Positions 1 through 8,857 of a DNA stretch of 39,911 bases are shown here, one piece after another. Source of the stretch: DASYPQ01 sp046155895. GTDB lineage: Bacteria > Planctomycetota > UBA1135 > GCA-002686595. Each line of letters opens with the position of its first letter. The first letter of the stretch is position 1. The stretch is taken from NCBI GenBank assembly GCA_046155895.1, contig JBJXFB010000162.1, positions 1-39,911 of the forward strand. Reading direction: 5' to 3'. The notes under the pieces were generated by a model. It saw only the letters and a program-made list of their open reading frames with translations, was not told the DNA's origin and searched no databases. Position numbers and translations under genes: made by a program.

Positions 1-748
1 GGACCCCGAGGCGCTCGAGATCGCGCGCCGGAACCTCTCGCGTTTCGGCAGCCGCGCCCGCGTGCGTCCAGGGCGGCTCTCGGAGCTCTCGCGCCTCGCG
101 GCGAAGGAGGCGGGCGGCCCGATCGTCGGCGTCCTGCTCGATCTGGGCGTCTCGTCGATGCAGCTCGATCGCCCCGAGCGCGGATTCTCGTTCCAGCACG
201 ACGGACCGCTCGACATGCGCATGGATCCGACGCGCGACCGGACCGCGGCCGAGATCGTGAACCGCTGGGACGAGAGCGATCTCGCGGACCTCTTCTACTA
301 CGAGGGCGGCGAAACGCGCGCCCGCGTCGTCGCGCGCGCGATCGTCGAGGCGCGTCGCCGCGCCCCGTTCCTGCGCACGGGCGCCCTGTCGGACACGATC
401 GCCGGCGCGCTCGGATCCGGGGCCAACGCCGGCAAGATCCACCCCGCCACGCGCACCTTCCAGGCGCTCCGCCGCGCCGTGAACGAGGAAGGCGAGGAAC
501 TGCTCGCCGGCCTGGCCGCCGCCGAACGGCTCCTCGTGCAGGACGGACGACTCGTGGTGATCTCGTTCCACTCCGGCGAGGACCGCGAGGTGAAGCGCTT
601 CTTCCTCGATGCCGCCCGGGACGGGCGATTCCTGATCAAGACGCGCAAGCCCGTCGTGGCCGCGAGCGCCGAACAGGCGAGGAACCCTCGCGCGCGCTCG
701 GCCAAGCTCCGCGCCGGCGTGCGCCTGACGTCGGGTATCCCCTCATGA
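1..748 (+). CDS. rsmH: 16S rRNA (cytosine-1402-N4)-methyltransferase RsmH (MraW), 5' end outside window
   Basis: The enzyme uses SAM to methylate N4 of C1402 in the 16S rRNA decoding centre and is usually the first or second gene of the dcw cluster. The open frame runs in from the left edge (first full codon at base 2), so the N-terminal SAM-binding motif is off the window and the GTG at 62 is not the true start. What remains is diagnostic: DPEALEIARRNL, then LDLGVSSMQLDRPERGFSF followed by a DMRMD segment, near the C-terminus VISFHSGEDREVKRFF, and finally NPRARSAKLRAG. Most family members have SFHSLEDR; here Gly replaces Leu. The stop overlaps the next start (ATGA, 745-748), consistent with translational coupling at the head of the cell-wall operon. 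Confidence 0.95.
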   Translation, partial: DPEALEIARRNLSRFGSRARVRPGRLSELSRLAAKEAGGPIVGVLLDLGVSSMQLDRPERGFSFQHDGPLDMRMDPTRDRTAAEIVNRWDESDLADLFYYEGGETRARVVARAIVEARRRAPFLRTGALSDTIAGALGSGANAGKIHPATRTFQALRRAVNEEGEELLAGLAAAERLLVQDGRLVVISFHSGEDREVKRFFLDAARDGRFLIKTRKPVVAASAEQARNPRARSAKLRAGVRLTSGIPS

Positions 749-1002
749 CGCGCCTCGCCCTGACTTCGGGCCTGTGCGCCCTCACGGTGTCGATCGCGCT
801 GGCGACGGCCGTCCTCCAGTCGCAGAACCGCAGCCGCGGGCTCGCGCTGGACTCCCTGAAGGAGGAGTGCGACATGCTCGAAGCCGCGAACAGCGAGGGG
901 TGCGAGCGCATCCTGGCACTGGACCACGGCCCGCTTCCCCTCCAGACGGTCCCCGAGAGCCAGAGCGCCCTGCGCCCCGCGAAAGGCCCGGTCGCTCCAT
1001 GA
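745..1002 (+). CDS. ftsL: FtsL-like small bitopic division protein
   Basis: This 85-residue protein has a short N-terminus, one hydrophobic segment (about residues 5-24) and a short polar, heptad-like stretch (about 30-60), then a Pro-rich tail. Size, topology and position between rsmH and ftsI match FtsL, which pairs with FtsB/FtsQ through a periplasmic coiled coil and supports FtsW-FtsI activity. FtsL sequences diverge so much that position and topology are the main evidence. The start overlaps the rsmH stop (ATGA) and its stop overlaps the next start (ATGA at 999-1002). The coiled coil is short for the family, so another small membrane protein cannot be excluded. Confidence 0.6.
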   Translation: MTRLALTSGLCALTVSIALATAVLQSQNRSRGLALDSLKEECDMLEAANSEGCERILALDHGPLPLQTVPESQSALRPAKGPVAP

Positions 1003-3461
1003 ACCTCTCGAGCCGCTTCGACTCCGCGTCGGGACTCAAGCCGACGACGGCGTTCGTCCTCGTCGCGGGCGTGCTCGGTCTGATCGGTCTGAAGGCGGCC
1101 AAGATCTCGTTCTGGGACGAGGGCGATCAGCCCCCGAACCTCATGCAGCAGCGCGTCCCGGACGTGACCTTCGATATCCTGGATGCCAACGGGACGCCGC
1201 TGGCGCTCTCCGTCGAACGCCTGGAGCTCGTCATGTCGCCGAACGCGACCTGGCAGGCGCACACACCCGACCGGATGGCGGCGGCGCTCGCGCGCGCTCT
1301 AGGCCCGGGGTATTCCGCGGAGCGCCTCCTCGAGATGATGCTCCCGGACGCGGTCCGCGGGACCATCAGCGTGCCGCCGGAGACCTTGTGCCTCGACGCC
1401 GCGCAGGCGACCGCGGTCCACCGCTGGATCCGCACCGGCTCCACGCGCGAGGACGCCGAGGCGCGGCCGATCCGCGGCGTCCGGATCGAGAGGAACGGGC
1501 GCACGGGCACGTACACGCTCGCCTGGAGCCCCGTTCTGCTGCTCTCCGAGCGCACGCGGGCCGAGCAGGGCGTCACCAAGCCGCTCGACTGGTCGCGGCG
1601 CATCGCGGACGACCTCTACGCCTGCCTCCACGGCGCGCCGATCCGCGACGCCCTCGGCACGGACGAGGAAATCGCCGGCGCCCGGGCGCGGATCTGGGGA
1701 GCGCTGATGCCTTCCCGCTTCAAGTGTCTGGTGAAGGAGGTGCCGCCCCAATCGGCGCTCGCCGTCTGGAAGCTGCTCGGCCGCGAGCGCGTGCGCGCGC
1801 ACCAGATGGACCTCCAGCGCCTCGGCCGGCGCGCCTATCCCGGGCGCTCCGAGAACGACCGCCTCGCCGACCCCCCGCTCGCGGTCCTCGGCAGCTGGGG
1901 GACCTACGAGCCCGCCGAGGCTTCGAGAGTGGCTCGGAAGAAGCTCGGCCTGCCGGACAGCGAAGCCATGACCGCCGAGGAGCTCGACCTCCTGCGCCGC
2001 GAGACCGCGCGCCTGGTCTACGAGCCCACGCCGAAGGGGGGGATCGAGCTGCTCGGACAGGCCCTCCTCGCGCGCCCGGAATGGGCGGACCTCGAGCGCC
2101 GGGCCGAGCGCTACACGTACCTGGCGAACCAGCCGCCCAGGCAGCCGCTCCAGCGCTACTTCCGCGAGCTCGAGCCGGCCGGGGAGACGCCGCACATCGT
2201 CACGACGCTCGAGATGGAGCTCCAGAGGGAGATGAGGCGTCAGCTGGAGCTCGTCATGGAGAAGCACCGGCCGGCCCTCGTGATGGCGATCGCCGTCGAG
2301 GTGGCGACCGGCAAGGTCCTGGCGGTCGACGCGATCGACCCCTACGGCATCGGGGGCTTCCTCCCGACCATCCACACGTTCACTCCGGGGTCCACGATGA
2401 AGGTGGTCGTCATGGCCTCGGCGCTGGAGGCCGGGGTGGTCCGGCCCGAAGACGAGTTCAACACCTTCAACGGCCGCTTCCGGCTCGGCGGTCACGCGAT
2501 CGGCGAGGCCGAGAACTCGAAGACGGGGTGGATCACCGCGGCCGAGGGTCTGGCCTATTCCTGCAACGCCGTCCTGGTCCAGATCGGCATCCAAGTCCCT
2601 GACGCCGTGATGCATGGGCACTTCCTGGGCCTCGGCTACTCGCAGCGACCCGGCTCGGGCCTCGGTCCCGAGCGGACCGGCTACGTCTCCCCCCTGCCCT
2701 GGACGAAGAACTGGACCCACGCCTCCGTCAGCTTCGGCCACGAGATGTCCGTGACGCTCTGGCAGCACGCCGCCGCGCTCGCGACGGTCGCCCGGGGAGG
2801 CGAGTACCGGCCGCTCGCCGTGGTCGACGCGGTCGAGCAGGGAGGCGTGCGCCGTTCCCTGCCGCTCGCACCTCCGCGCCGAGTCTTCTCCAGCGAAACG
2901 TGCGCACTCGTCCGCGAGATGATGGCGATGGGGGCTAGAGAGGGCACCGGTCGAAAGGTCTACTGCCCCTACCTCGAGATGGGCACGAAGACGGGCACGG
3001 CGCAGAAGGTGGGGAGCGAAGTGTGCCTGCACGTCGAGCTCCAGCACAACCGCGACCACGGTTGCCGCGGCGCGCGCGCGTGCAGGAAGTCGCTCGTCCG
3101 AGCGCCCCGGGACCACGGCACGTGCTACACCTCGTCGATGTGCGCGTACGGGCGCGTCCCCGGCACCGAGCGCGAAGTCATGGTGCTCGTCGTCGCCGAC
3201 GAGCCTCGCGGCTCGAAGAAGTACGGCTCGGACGTAGCCGGACCCGCGGCCGCGGCGATCCTCGAGGAGGCGCTCCTGACGCGCCGCGACGGAGTGCGTC
3301 CGCCGGCGCTCTCGCCGGAGGGCTTCACGCAACTCGTTCTCGTCGAGCCGGGATCGCCGCACAAGACCAAGAGCCAGGGCGCGGGCACGGCGTCGCGCTC
3401 GAAGCGCTCCCGAGAGACTTTCCAGCTTCCCTGGGAGGAGGCGCGCCTTGCGACTCGTTGA
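999..3461 (+). CDS. ftsI: FtsI/PBP2-type peptidoglycan transpeptidase (class B PBP), enlarged and Cys-rich
   Basis: This class B penicillin-binding protein should cross-link septal peptidoglycan as partner of FtsW. It has 820 residues, against about 580-600 in typical FtsI. There is an N-terminal membrane anchor (about 16-36), a long pedestal region starting with FDILDANGTPLA (about 60) and a C-terminal transpeptidase domain. All three active-site motifs are visible: STMK (nucleophile Ser465), SCN (Ser521) and KTGTAQ (Lys664). Just after KTG comes an insert of about 40 residues with Cys676, 689, 695, 709 and 715, where family members normally go straight into the last strands; the usual ending (VVADEP...YGSDVAGPAAAAI) follows. 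The ATG at 999 overlaps the preceding stop, and the 3' end overlaps murE by 14 bases. It is more likely FtsI than an elongation PBP2 because of its place in the cluster. Confidence 0.9.
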   Translation: MNLSSRFDSASGLKPTTAFVLVAGVLGLIGLKAAKISFWDEGDQPPNLMQQRVPDVTFDILDANGTPLALSVERLELVMSPNATWQAHTPDRMAAALARALGPGYSAERLLEMMLPDAVRGTISVPPETLCLDAAQATAVHRWIRTGSTREDAEARPIRGVRIERNGRTGTYTLAWSPVLLLSERTRAEQGVTKPLDWSRRIADDLYACLHGAPIRDALGTDEEIAGARARIWGALMPSRFKCLVKEVPPQSALAVWKLLGRERVRAHQMDLQRLGRRAYPGRSENDRLADPPLAVLGSWGTYEPAEASRVARKKLGLPDSEAMTAEELDLLRRETARLVYEPTPKGGIELLGQALLARPEWADLERRAERYTYLANQPPRQPLQRYFRELEPAGETPHIVTTLEMELQREMRRQLELVMEKHRPALVMAIAVEVATGKVLAVDAIDPYGIGGFLPTIHTFTPGSTMKVVVMASALEAGVVRPEDEFNTFNGRFRLGGHAIGEAENSKTGWITAAEGLAYSCNAVLVQIGIQVPDAVMHGHFLGLGYSQRPGSGLGPERTGYVSPLPWTKNWTHASVSFGHEMSVTLWQHAAALATVARGGEYRPLAVVDAVEQGGVRRSLPLAPPRRVFSSETCALVREMMAMGAREGTGRKVYCPYLEMGTKTGTAQKVGSEVCLHVELQHNRDHGCRGARACRKSLVRAPRDHGTCYTSSMCAYGRVPGTEREVMVLVVADEPRGSKKYGSDVAGPAAAAILEEALLTRRDGVRPPALSPEGFTQLVLVEPGSPHKTKSQGAGTASRSKRSRETFQLPWEEARLATR
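3434..3441 (+). promoter_or_regulatory. Strong ribosome-binding site fixing the TTG start of murE
   Basis: GGAGGAGG lies six bases before the TTG at 3448, inside the 3' end of ftsI. It is the best Shine-Dalgarno match in this part of the cluster. It supports the rare TTG start over any later start, because the N-terminal MurE sequence (MRLVDLVRRLGG) would otherwise be cut. Confidence 0.6.
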
Positions 3462-4968
3462 TCTCGTTCGACGTTTGGGGGGGTCCGCTCCGCTTCAAGC
3501 AGGCGGCGGACCATCGATCACCGGGGTCCACCTGGACAGCCGCCAGGTGGGCGCCGGTGATCTTTTCGCCGCGCTGCCCGGCACGCGCGAGGACGGATCG
3601 CGCTTCGCCTCGGACGCGCTGGCGCGCGGAGCCGCAGCCGTCCTCTCGCCGCGCCCGCTCGACCTCTCCGAGGTGCGCGCGCTGTTCACCGAGGTCGCCG
3701 ACGCGCCGCAGTGGATCCACCGCGACGCGCGGAGGATCGCGGGCGAAGCCGCCGCGCTCGTCCACGGCGAACCCGCGCGCGGGATGTTCGTCGCCGCGAT
3801 CACCGGGACGAACGGGAAGACGACCACCGCGCACATCCTCGGCCACCTGCTGCGCTTCGCCGGACGACGTCCCGCGGTCCTGGGCACGGCCGGGAACCGG
3901 CTCGCCGACGGTGCCTTGCGCCACGCGACGCACACGACGCCGGACGCTCCGGAGCTGCAGCGCCTGCTCGTGGCGCACAAGGAACTCGGCGGCGACAGCG
4001 TCGCGCTCGAGGCGAGCTCGCACGCGCTCGACCAGGACCGCCTGGCCGGATTGCGGCCCGACGTCGCGATCTTCACGAATCTCACGCGCGAGCACCTCGA
4101 CTACCACGGCGACCTCGAGAACTACGCGCTCGCCAAGGAGAAGCTCTTCCACTCTCTCGAGCGCGGCGCCGCCGCCGTGCTCCACGCCGACGATCCCGCC
4201 AGCTTGCGCATGGCGAAGATCGCGGAGGCGCGCGGCGCGCGCGTCCTCACGTACAGCGCAAGGCTGCGGGGTGACCTGGTCGCCTCCGCGTTGACGTCCG
4301 ACCTGTCGGGAACGCAGATCGTCCTTCATGGGATGGGGATCTCTAGAGCGAGCCTGCGTCTTCCCTTGGCCGGCCGACACAACGTGGAGAACGCCCTGGC
4401 CGCCGCCGCAGCGGCGCTTCTCTCGGGAGCGAGCCCTTCCACGGTTGTGGAGGGGCTCGCTTCCGCGTCCCCGGCGCCCGGCCGGCTCGAGCCGGTCGCG
4501 TGCGGCCAGGGATTCCGCGTGCTCGTCGACTACGCGCACAGCGAGGACGCGCTCCAGAACGTGTGCCGCGCGGTCAAGAACGCGCTGGAGGGCTCGCCCG
4601 GACGGTCGGGCCGACGCGGGCGCCTGATCGTCGTGTTCGGCTGCGGGGGCGACCGCGACCGCGGCAAGCGTGGACCGATGGGGCGCGTCGTGAACGAGCT
4701 GGCGGACCTCGCGATCGTCACGAGCGACAACCCGCGCGGGGAGGATCCGCTCGCGATCATCGAGGAGGTGCTGGCGGGGATGGAGCCGGAGCTCGCCGAG
4801 CGCTTCGTCGAGCCCGACCGCCGCCGCGCGATCTCGCAGGCCGTCTCTCGCGCGCGCAACGGCGACGTCGTGCTGATCACGGGCAAGGGCCACGAGACCA
4901 CGCAGGTGATCGGCGACACCGTCGTCGAGTTCGACGACCGCAAGGTCGCCGCGGATCTCCTGCGATGA
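3448..4968 (+). CDS. murE: UDP-MurNAc-L-Ala-D-Glu:meso-diaminopimelate ligase MurE
   Basis: This cytoplasmic Mur ligase adds the third amino acid of the peptidoglycan stem peptide using ATP. In 506 residues it shows the N-terminal UDP-substrate domain, the ATP loop ITGTNGKTTTAH (from residue 118), the central EASSHALDQDRL and NLTREHLDYHGD segments, HNVENALAA, and the C-terminal VLVDYAHSEDAL. DNPRGEDP (Asp427-Arg430) is the motif that marks meso-diaminopimelate rather than lysine specificity, so the sequence predicts DAP-type peptidoglycan. The TTG start with a strong upstream ribosome-binding site overlaps ftsI by 14 bases; the end overlaps murF (ATGA). Confidence 0.97.
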   Translation: MRLVDLVRRLGGSAPLQAGGGPSITGVHLDSRQVGAGDLFAALPGTREDGSRFASDALARGAAAVLSPRPLDLSEVRALFTEVADAPQWIHRDARRIAGEAAALVHGEPARGMFVAAITGTNGKTTTAHILGHLLRFAGRRPAVLGTAGNRLADGALRHATHTTPDAPELQRLLVAHKELGGDSVALEASSHALDQDRLAGLRPDVAIFTNLTREHLDYHGDLENYALAKEKLFHSLERGAAAVLHADDPASLRMAKIAEARGARVLTYSARLRGDLVASALTSDLSGTQIVLHGMGISRASLRLPLAGRHNVENALAAAAAALLSGASPSTVVEGLASASPAPGRLEPVACGQGFRVLVDYAHSEDALQNVCRAVKNALEGSPGRSGRRGRLIVVFGCGGDRDRGKRGPMGRVVNELADLAIVTSDNPRGEDPLAIIEEVLAGMEPELAERFVEPDRRRAISQAVSRARNGDVVLITGKGHETTQVIGDTVVEFDDRKVAADLLR

Positions 4969-6365
4969 AGCCCTTCACGATCCAGGACGTGATCGAGTCG
5001 ACCGGCGCGACGCTCCTCGGCGGAGATCCGCGGCGCGCCGCGCGCGGCGTCAGCACGGACACGCGCACGCTGCGGGAAGGCGACTTGTTCGTGGCCATTC
5101 CCGGGCCCAATTTCGACGGCGGCCGGTTTGCCGCGGCGGCCGTCGAGCGGGGTGCCGCGGGGGTCCTGCTCGAGGATCGCGGCGGCGCACCCCCGCCCGT
5201 CCGCGAGCTGCCCCGCGACACCCCGGTCCTCCACCATCCTTCCCCGCGAGCGGCCCTGTCGGGGCTCGCCTTGTTCCAGCGCGGACGCTTGTCGGCGCCG
5301 GTCGTCGGCGTCACGGGCTCCTGCGGCAAGACGACGACGAAGAACATCCTCGTCGAGCTGCTCTCCACCCGCCTGCCGGCCGTGGGGTCGCCGGACTCGT
5401 TCAACAACGACATCGGCGTCCCGCACACGCTCTTCCTGGCGGACGAGGACAGCCGCGCGGTCGTCGTCGAGATGGGCACGAACCATCCCGGCGAGATCGA
5501 GGCCCTGTGCCGCACCGCCCGCCCGACCGCCGGCATCGTGACCTGCGTCGGCGCCTCGCACCTCGAGGGGCTCGGCTCGGTCGAGGGTGTCGCGCGGGAG
5601 AAGGCCGCGCTCGTGCGCGCGCTACCCGCCGAGGGGTTCTGCGTGCTGAACGCGGACTGCCGCTGGACGCCCTTCATGCGCGGTCTCACCCGCGCGGAGG
5701 TGATCACGTTCAGCCTCGAGGGCGAGGGCCGCCTGAACGCGACGGACGTCTGGACGCACGCGGGAGGAACGACCTTCCGGCTCGAAGGCCGCGAGGTGAC
5801 TTCACCGCTCCTCGGCCTGCACAACGTCCAGAACCTCCTCGCCGCCCTGGCTGCGTGCCGAGGACTGGGGATCGAGCTGGACGACGTGCTGCCGGCCGTC
5901 TCCCACCTCAGGGCAGGCCGCCGCCGCCTCGAGCGCATCCAAGCGGGTCCGGTCACGATCATCGACGACTCCTACAACGCCAATCCGGAGTCGGCGCGCG
6001 CCAGCGTGCGCGTCCTGGCCGGCCTGCACGGGCACGCGCGGCGCATCCTCGTCCTCGGCGACATGCTCGAGCTCGGCGCCGTGGCGGAGGCCGAGCACGA
6101 GCGCATCGGGCGCGAAGCCGCCGCGGCCGGCATCGACCTGCTCGTCACCGTGGGAGAGCTCGCGCGAGCGGCGGCGGAGGGGGCGATTGCAGGCGGCCTC
6201 GAGGAGGAGCGCGTGCTGCGCTTCGCGGACTCGCCCGCGCTGATCGCGCGGATGCCCGAGATCGTGCGCGCGGGCGACGTCGTCCTCGTCAAGGGCAGCC
6301 GCGGCGCCCGGCTCGACCGTCTCGTCGAGCACCTCGTTCAAGTCCATCGGGAAAGAGCGCCCTGA
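4965..6365 (+). CDS. murF: UDP-MurNAc-tripeptide:D-Ala-D-Ala ligase MurF
   Basis: MurF adds the D-Ala-D-Ala dipeptide to complete the cytoplasmic UDP-MurNAc-pentapeptide. The 466 residues show the Mur ligase order: N-terminal domain with STDTRTLREGDLFVAIPG, ATP loop VTGSCGKTTTKN (about residue 116), FNNDIGVPHTLF, VVEMGTNHPGEI, then IIDDSYNANPESARASV and ILVLGDMLELG, which are characteristic of MurF as opposed to MurC/D/E. The ATG at 4965 overlaps the murE stop (ATGA), and the stop shares its last base with the mraY start (TGATG). The murE-murF-mraY order is the classical dcw order. No ddl gene for the dipeptide substrate lies in the window. Confidence 0.97.
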   Translation: MKPFTIQDVIESTGATLLGGDPRRAARGVSTDTRTLREGDLFVAIPGPNFDGGRFAAAAVERGAAGVLLEDRGGAPPPVRELPRDTPVLHHPSPRAALSGLALFQRGRLSAPVVGVTGSCGKTTTKNILVELLSTRLPAVGSPDSFNNDIGVPHTLFLADEDSRAVVVEMGTNHPGEIEALCRTARPTAGIVTCVGASHLEGLGSVEGVAREKAALVRALPAEGFCVLNADCRWTPFMRGLTRAEVITFSLEGEGRLNATDVWTHAGGTTFRLEGREVTSPLLGLHNVQNLLAALAACRGLGIELDDVLPAVSHLRAGRRRLERIQAGPVTIIDDSYNANPESARASVRVLAGLHGHARRILVLGDMLELGAVAEAEHERIGREAAAAGIDLLVTVGELARAAAEGAIAGGLEEERVLRFADSPALIARMPEIVRAGDVVLVKGSRGARLDRLVEHLVQVHRERAP

Positions 6366-7513
6366 TGCTCCCGGGCCTCTTCGACGACGTCCTGGGCTGG
6401 AGCCTGTTCGGGTACATCTCGTTCCGGATGGCGATGGCCGGCCTGACCGCTTTCGCCTTCGCGCTCCTCGCGGGAGGACCGACGATCCGCTGGCTCGCGC
6501 GCCACCGGGTCGGCGAGGACGTGTCGAAGACGGGATCGCCCGAGCTCGCGGTCCACTCCGAGAAGGCCGGGAAGAAGAACACGCCGACGATGGGCGGGAG
6601 CTTCCTCGTCGTCGCGCTGCTCGCCGCGGTGCTGCTGTGGGGGCGCCTCGACAACCTGCACGTCGTGCTGGCCATCCTGGTGACGCTGGGGTTCGCTGCG
6701 GTCGGCTTCGTGGACGACTTCAAGAAGCTGACGATTCCCCAGTCGAAGGGCCTCTCGACGCGCTCGAAGATGCTCGGACTCTCGATCGTCGCGCTCGCGG
6801 CTCTCGTGGCGCTCGCCTGGTACGCGCACGCGAGCGGCCGGGGCGCCCTGATCGCGCTCTATCCGCCCTTCCTCAAGTCGTTCTCGATCGATCTCGCCTC
6901 GTTCGGGCTCCTCGGCATCGCCGCCTTCCTCTTCTTCGAGTGGCTCGTCGTCGTCGGCACCTCGAACGCGTGCAACATCACCGACGGGCTCGACGGGCTC
7001 GCGGCCGGCTGCACGATCATCACGGGACTCGCGCTCTCGATCTTCTGCTACGTCACGGGCCGGCCGGACTGGACCGCGTACCTCAACCTGCCGCACATCG
7101 GCGCGGCCTCCGAGATGGCCGTCGTGGGCGGGGCCTTGTGCGGCGCGTGCCTCGGATTCCTGTGGTTCAACGCGTACCCCGCCAAGGTGTTCATGGGGGA
7201 CTCCGGCTCCCTGCCTCTCGGCGGGCTGCTGGCGTGGATGGCGCTCGTCGCCAAGCAGGAGCTCGTGCTCCCGCTGATCGGCTTCGTCTTCTTCGCCGAG
7301 CTCGGATCGAGCTGGCTGCAGACGCAGTACTTCCGGCGGACGAAGGGCTCGCGCCTCTTCACCGTCGCGCCGCTGCACCACGGCTTGCAGCTGAAGGGCG
7401 GCATCTTCAAGCCCGGAGCCGCGCCGTGGCACGAGGCGACCATCGTGGTCCGCGCCTGGATCGTCGCCGGCGTGTGCGCCATCGCGGGCCTCTCCCTGAT
7501 GAAGGTGCGCTGA
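6365..7513 (+). CDS. mraY: Phospho-MurNAc-pentapeptide transferase MraY
   Basis: MraY moves phospho-MurNAc-pentapeptide from UDP to undecaprenyl phosphate at the inner membrane face, forming lipid I. The 382-residue protein has about ten membrane segments and the family signatures KKNTPTMGG, FVDDFKK, SNACNITDGLDGLAAG and FMGDSGSLPLGG, including the Asp-rich residues that bind magnesium and substrate. It starts within the murF stop (TGATG) and ends within the ftsW start (TGATG). In many bacteria murD follows mraY; here ftsW follows with no gap. Confidence 0.97.
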   Translation: MLPGLFDDVLGWSLFGYISFRMAMAGLTAFAFALLAGGPTIRWLARHRVGEDVSKTGSPELAVHSEKAGKKNTPTMGGSFLVVALLAAVLLWGRLDNLHVVLAILVTLGFAAVGFVDDFKKLTIPQSKGLSTRSKMLGLSIVALAALVALAWYAHASGRGALIALYPPFLKSFSIDLASFGLLGIAAFLFFEWLVVVGTSNACNITDGLDGLAAGCTIITGLALSIFCYVTGRPDWTAYLNLPHIGAASEMAVVGGALCGACLGFLWFNAYPAKVFMGDSGSLPLGGLLAWMALVAKQELVLPLIGFVFFAELGSSWLQTQYFRRTKGSRLFTVAPLHHGLQLKGGIFKPGAAPWHEATIVVRAWIVAGVCAIAGLSLMKVR

Positions 7514-8760
7514 TGGCCCGCTTCCGATCCATTCCCGGAGCCTCGGCGAGCGTCGCCGCGCCGCGCGAGCGCCAGCACACGCTCCTCGAGCGCCTCGAGG
7601 GGATCGCCCGGGCGGCGACGGTGACCGACGCGTCGCGGCCGGCCCTGCTGCTCTTCGGCATCGTCCTGGCGCTTCTCGCGATCGGGCTCGTCGTCCAGGC
7701 GAGCCATGCGGCGACGACGGCGACGCCCGAGGTCTTCTGGGGCATCCTGCGCAGCCAGGTCCTCTTCCGCGTCGCCGCGATCGGCGCGCTGCTCGTCGGC
7801 TTGCGCATCGGCCCGCAGGGCCTGAGGCGGCACATCCCGGCCCTGACCATCGTCTGCGGGATCTTCCTGCTGCTCGTCTTCATCCCCGGCGTCGGCGATC
7901 CGAGGAATGGCGCTCACCGCTGGCTCCAGATCCCGTTCCTCGGCCTGTCGTTCCAGCCCTCCGAGCTCGCCCGCATCGTGATGGTGCTGTGGGTGGCGGA
8001 CCGCTGCATCCGGCTCGGGGACGACGTGCGCGACCTGCGCCGCGGCGCGCTGCCGATGCTGGCCGCGGGCCTGCTCTTCTTCTCGCTGATCCTCGTCGAG
8101 ACCGACCTGGGCGGCGCGATCCTCTTCTTGTGCTGCTTCCTCGCCACGATGTGGGTGGGCGGCGCGCGCCTCCGGCAGATCAGCGGACCCGTCGTGATCG
8201 TGGCGGGCGGCGCGGCGGTCTCGCTCGTCGTGTTCGTCTCCTACATCCGGCACCGGATCGAGATGTGGCTCGGCGCCGCGACGAACAACCAGGTCGAGCG
8301 GACCGCCGAGGCCATCGCCAGCGGGGATCTCTTCGGGGTCGGGCTCGGCCAGGGTCTGTGGCGCAACGCGCGCGTGCCCTACCTCGAGTCCGACTACGTC
8401 CTCGCCCTCGTCGGCGAGGAGCTCGGCTTCGTCGGCATGGCTCTCGTGCTTTCGCTCCTGATCGGATTCACCTGGCTCGCGATCCGCCTCTCGCTCTCGA
8501 TCCAGGACCGTTACTCGGCGCTGTGCGCGTTCGGGCTGCTGCTCTCCGTCGCGCTGCAGGCCATGATCCACGCGCAGGTCGTCACGGCGCTCGCTCCACC
8601 GAAAGGCATGCCGCTGCCCTTCGTGTCCCACGGCGGGACGGCGCTCGTCGTGTCCTCGCTGGCGATCGGCCTGGCTCTCGGCGCGGCCCGCGGCGCGACC
8701 GGGGCCGCCCCGGCATCGATCCCCGCGTCCACCACCACCGCGGAGGGCGTTCCCGCGTGA
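7513..8760 (+). CDS. ftsW: SEDS-family peptidoglycan glycosyltransferase FtsW
   Basis: FtsW polymerises lipid II glycan strands at the septum together with the class B PBP. The 415-residue, about ten-span protein shows the SEDS features: NGAHRWLQIPF then SFQPSELARI, a large periplasmic loop with GVGLGQGLWRNARVPYLE, and SDYVLALVGEELGFVG, whose Asp matches the catalytic acidic residue of SEDS enzymes. The C-terminal LPFVSHGGTALV is also typical. Position after mraY and near murG argues for FtsW rather than RodA. The gene starts in the mraY stop (TGATG). A 97-base gap follows, the largest break in the cluster. Confidence 0.93.
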   Translation: MARFRSIPGASASVAAPRERQHTLLERLEGIARAATVTDASRPALLLFGIVLALLAIGLVVQASHAATTATPEVFWGILRSQVLFRVAAIGALLVGLRIGPQGLRRHIPALTIVCGIFLLLVFIPGVGDPRNGAHRWLQIPFLGLSFQPSELARIVMVLWVADRCIRLGDDVRDLRRGALPMLAAGLLFFSLILVETDLGGAILFLCCFLATMWVGGARLRQISGPVVIVAGGAAVSLVVFVSYIRHRIEMWLGAATNNQVERTAEAIASGDLFGVGLGQGLWRNARVPYLESDYVLALVGEELGFVGMALVLSLLIGFTWLAIRLSLSIQDRYSALCAFGLLLSVALQAMIHAQVVTALAPPKGMPLPFVSHGGTALVVSSLAIGLALGAARGATGAAPASIPASTTTAEGVPA

Positions 8761-8857
8761 CGGCGCGCTCCGCAACTTCAAACACTTCGCCCGGCGACTG
8801 CCGGTCGAGGCCTCCGTTCACTCTCCGCAACTCCTGACCCGCTCTGGAATCCCACCC

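Noticed and set aside
1299..3362. Long - strand open frame (687 codons) opposite ftsI
   Set aside because: It is a high-GC antisense shadow, Arg/Glu/Ala-rich without any domain, opposite a gene with all three PBP motifs.
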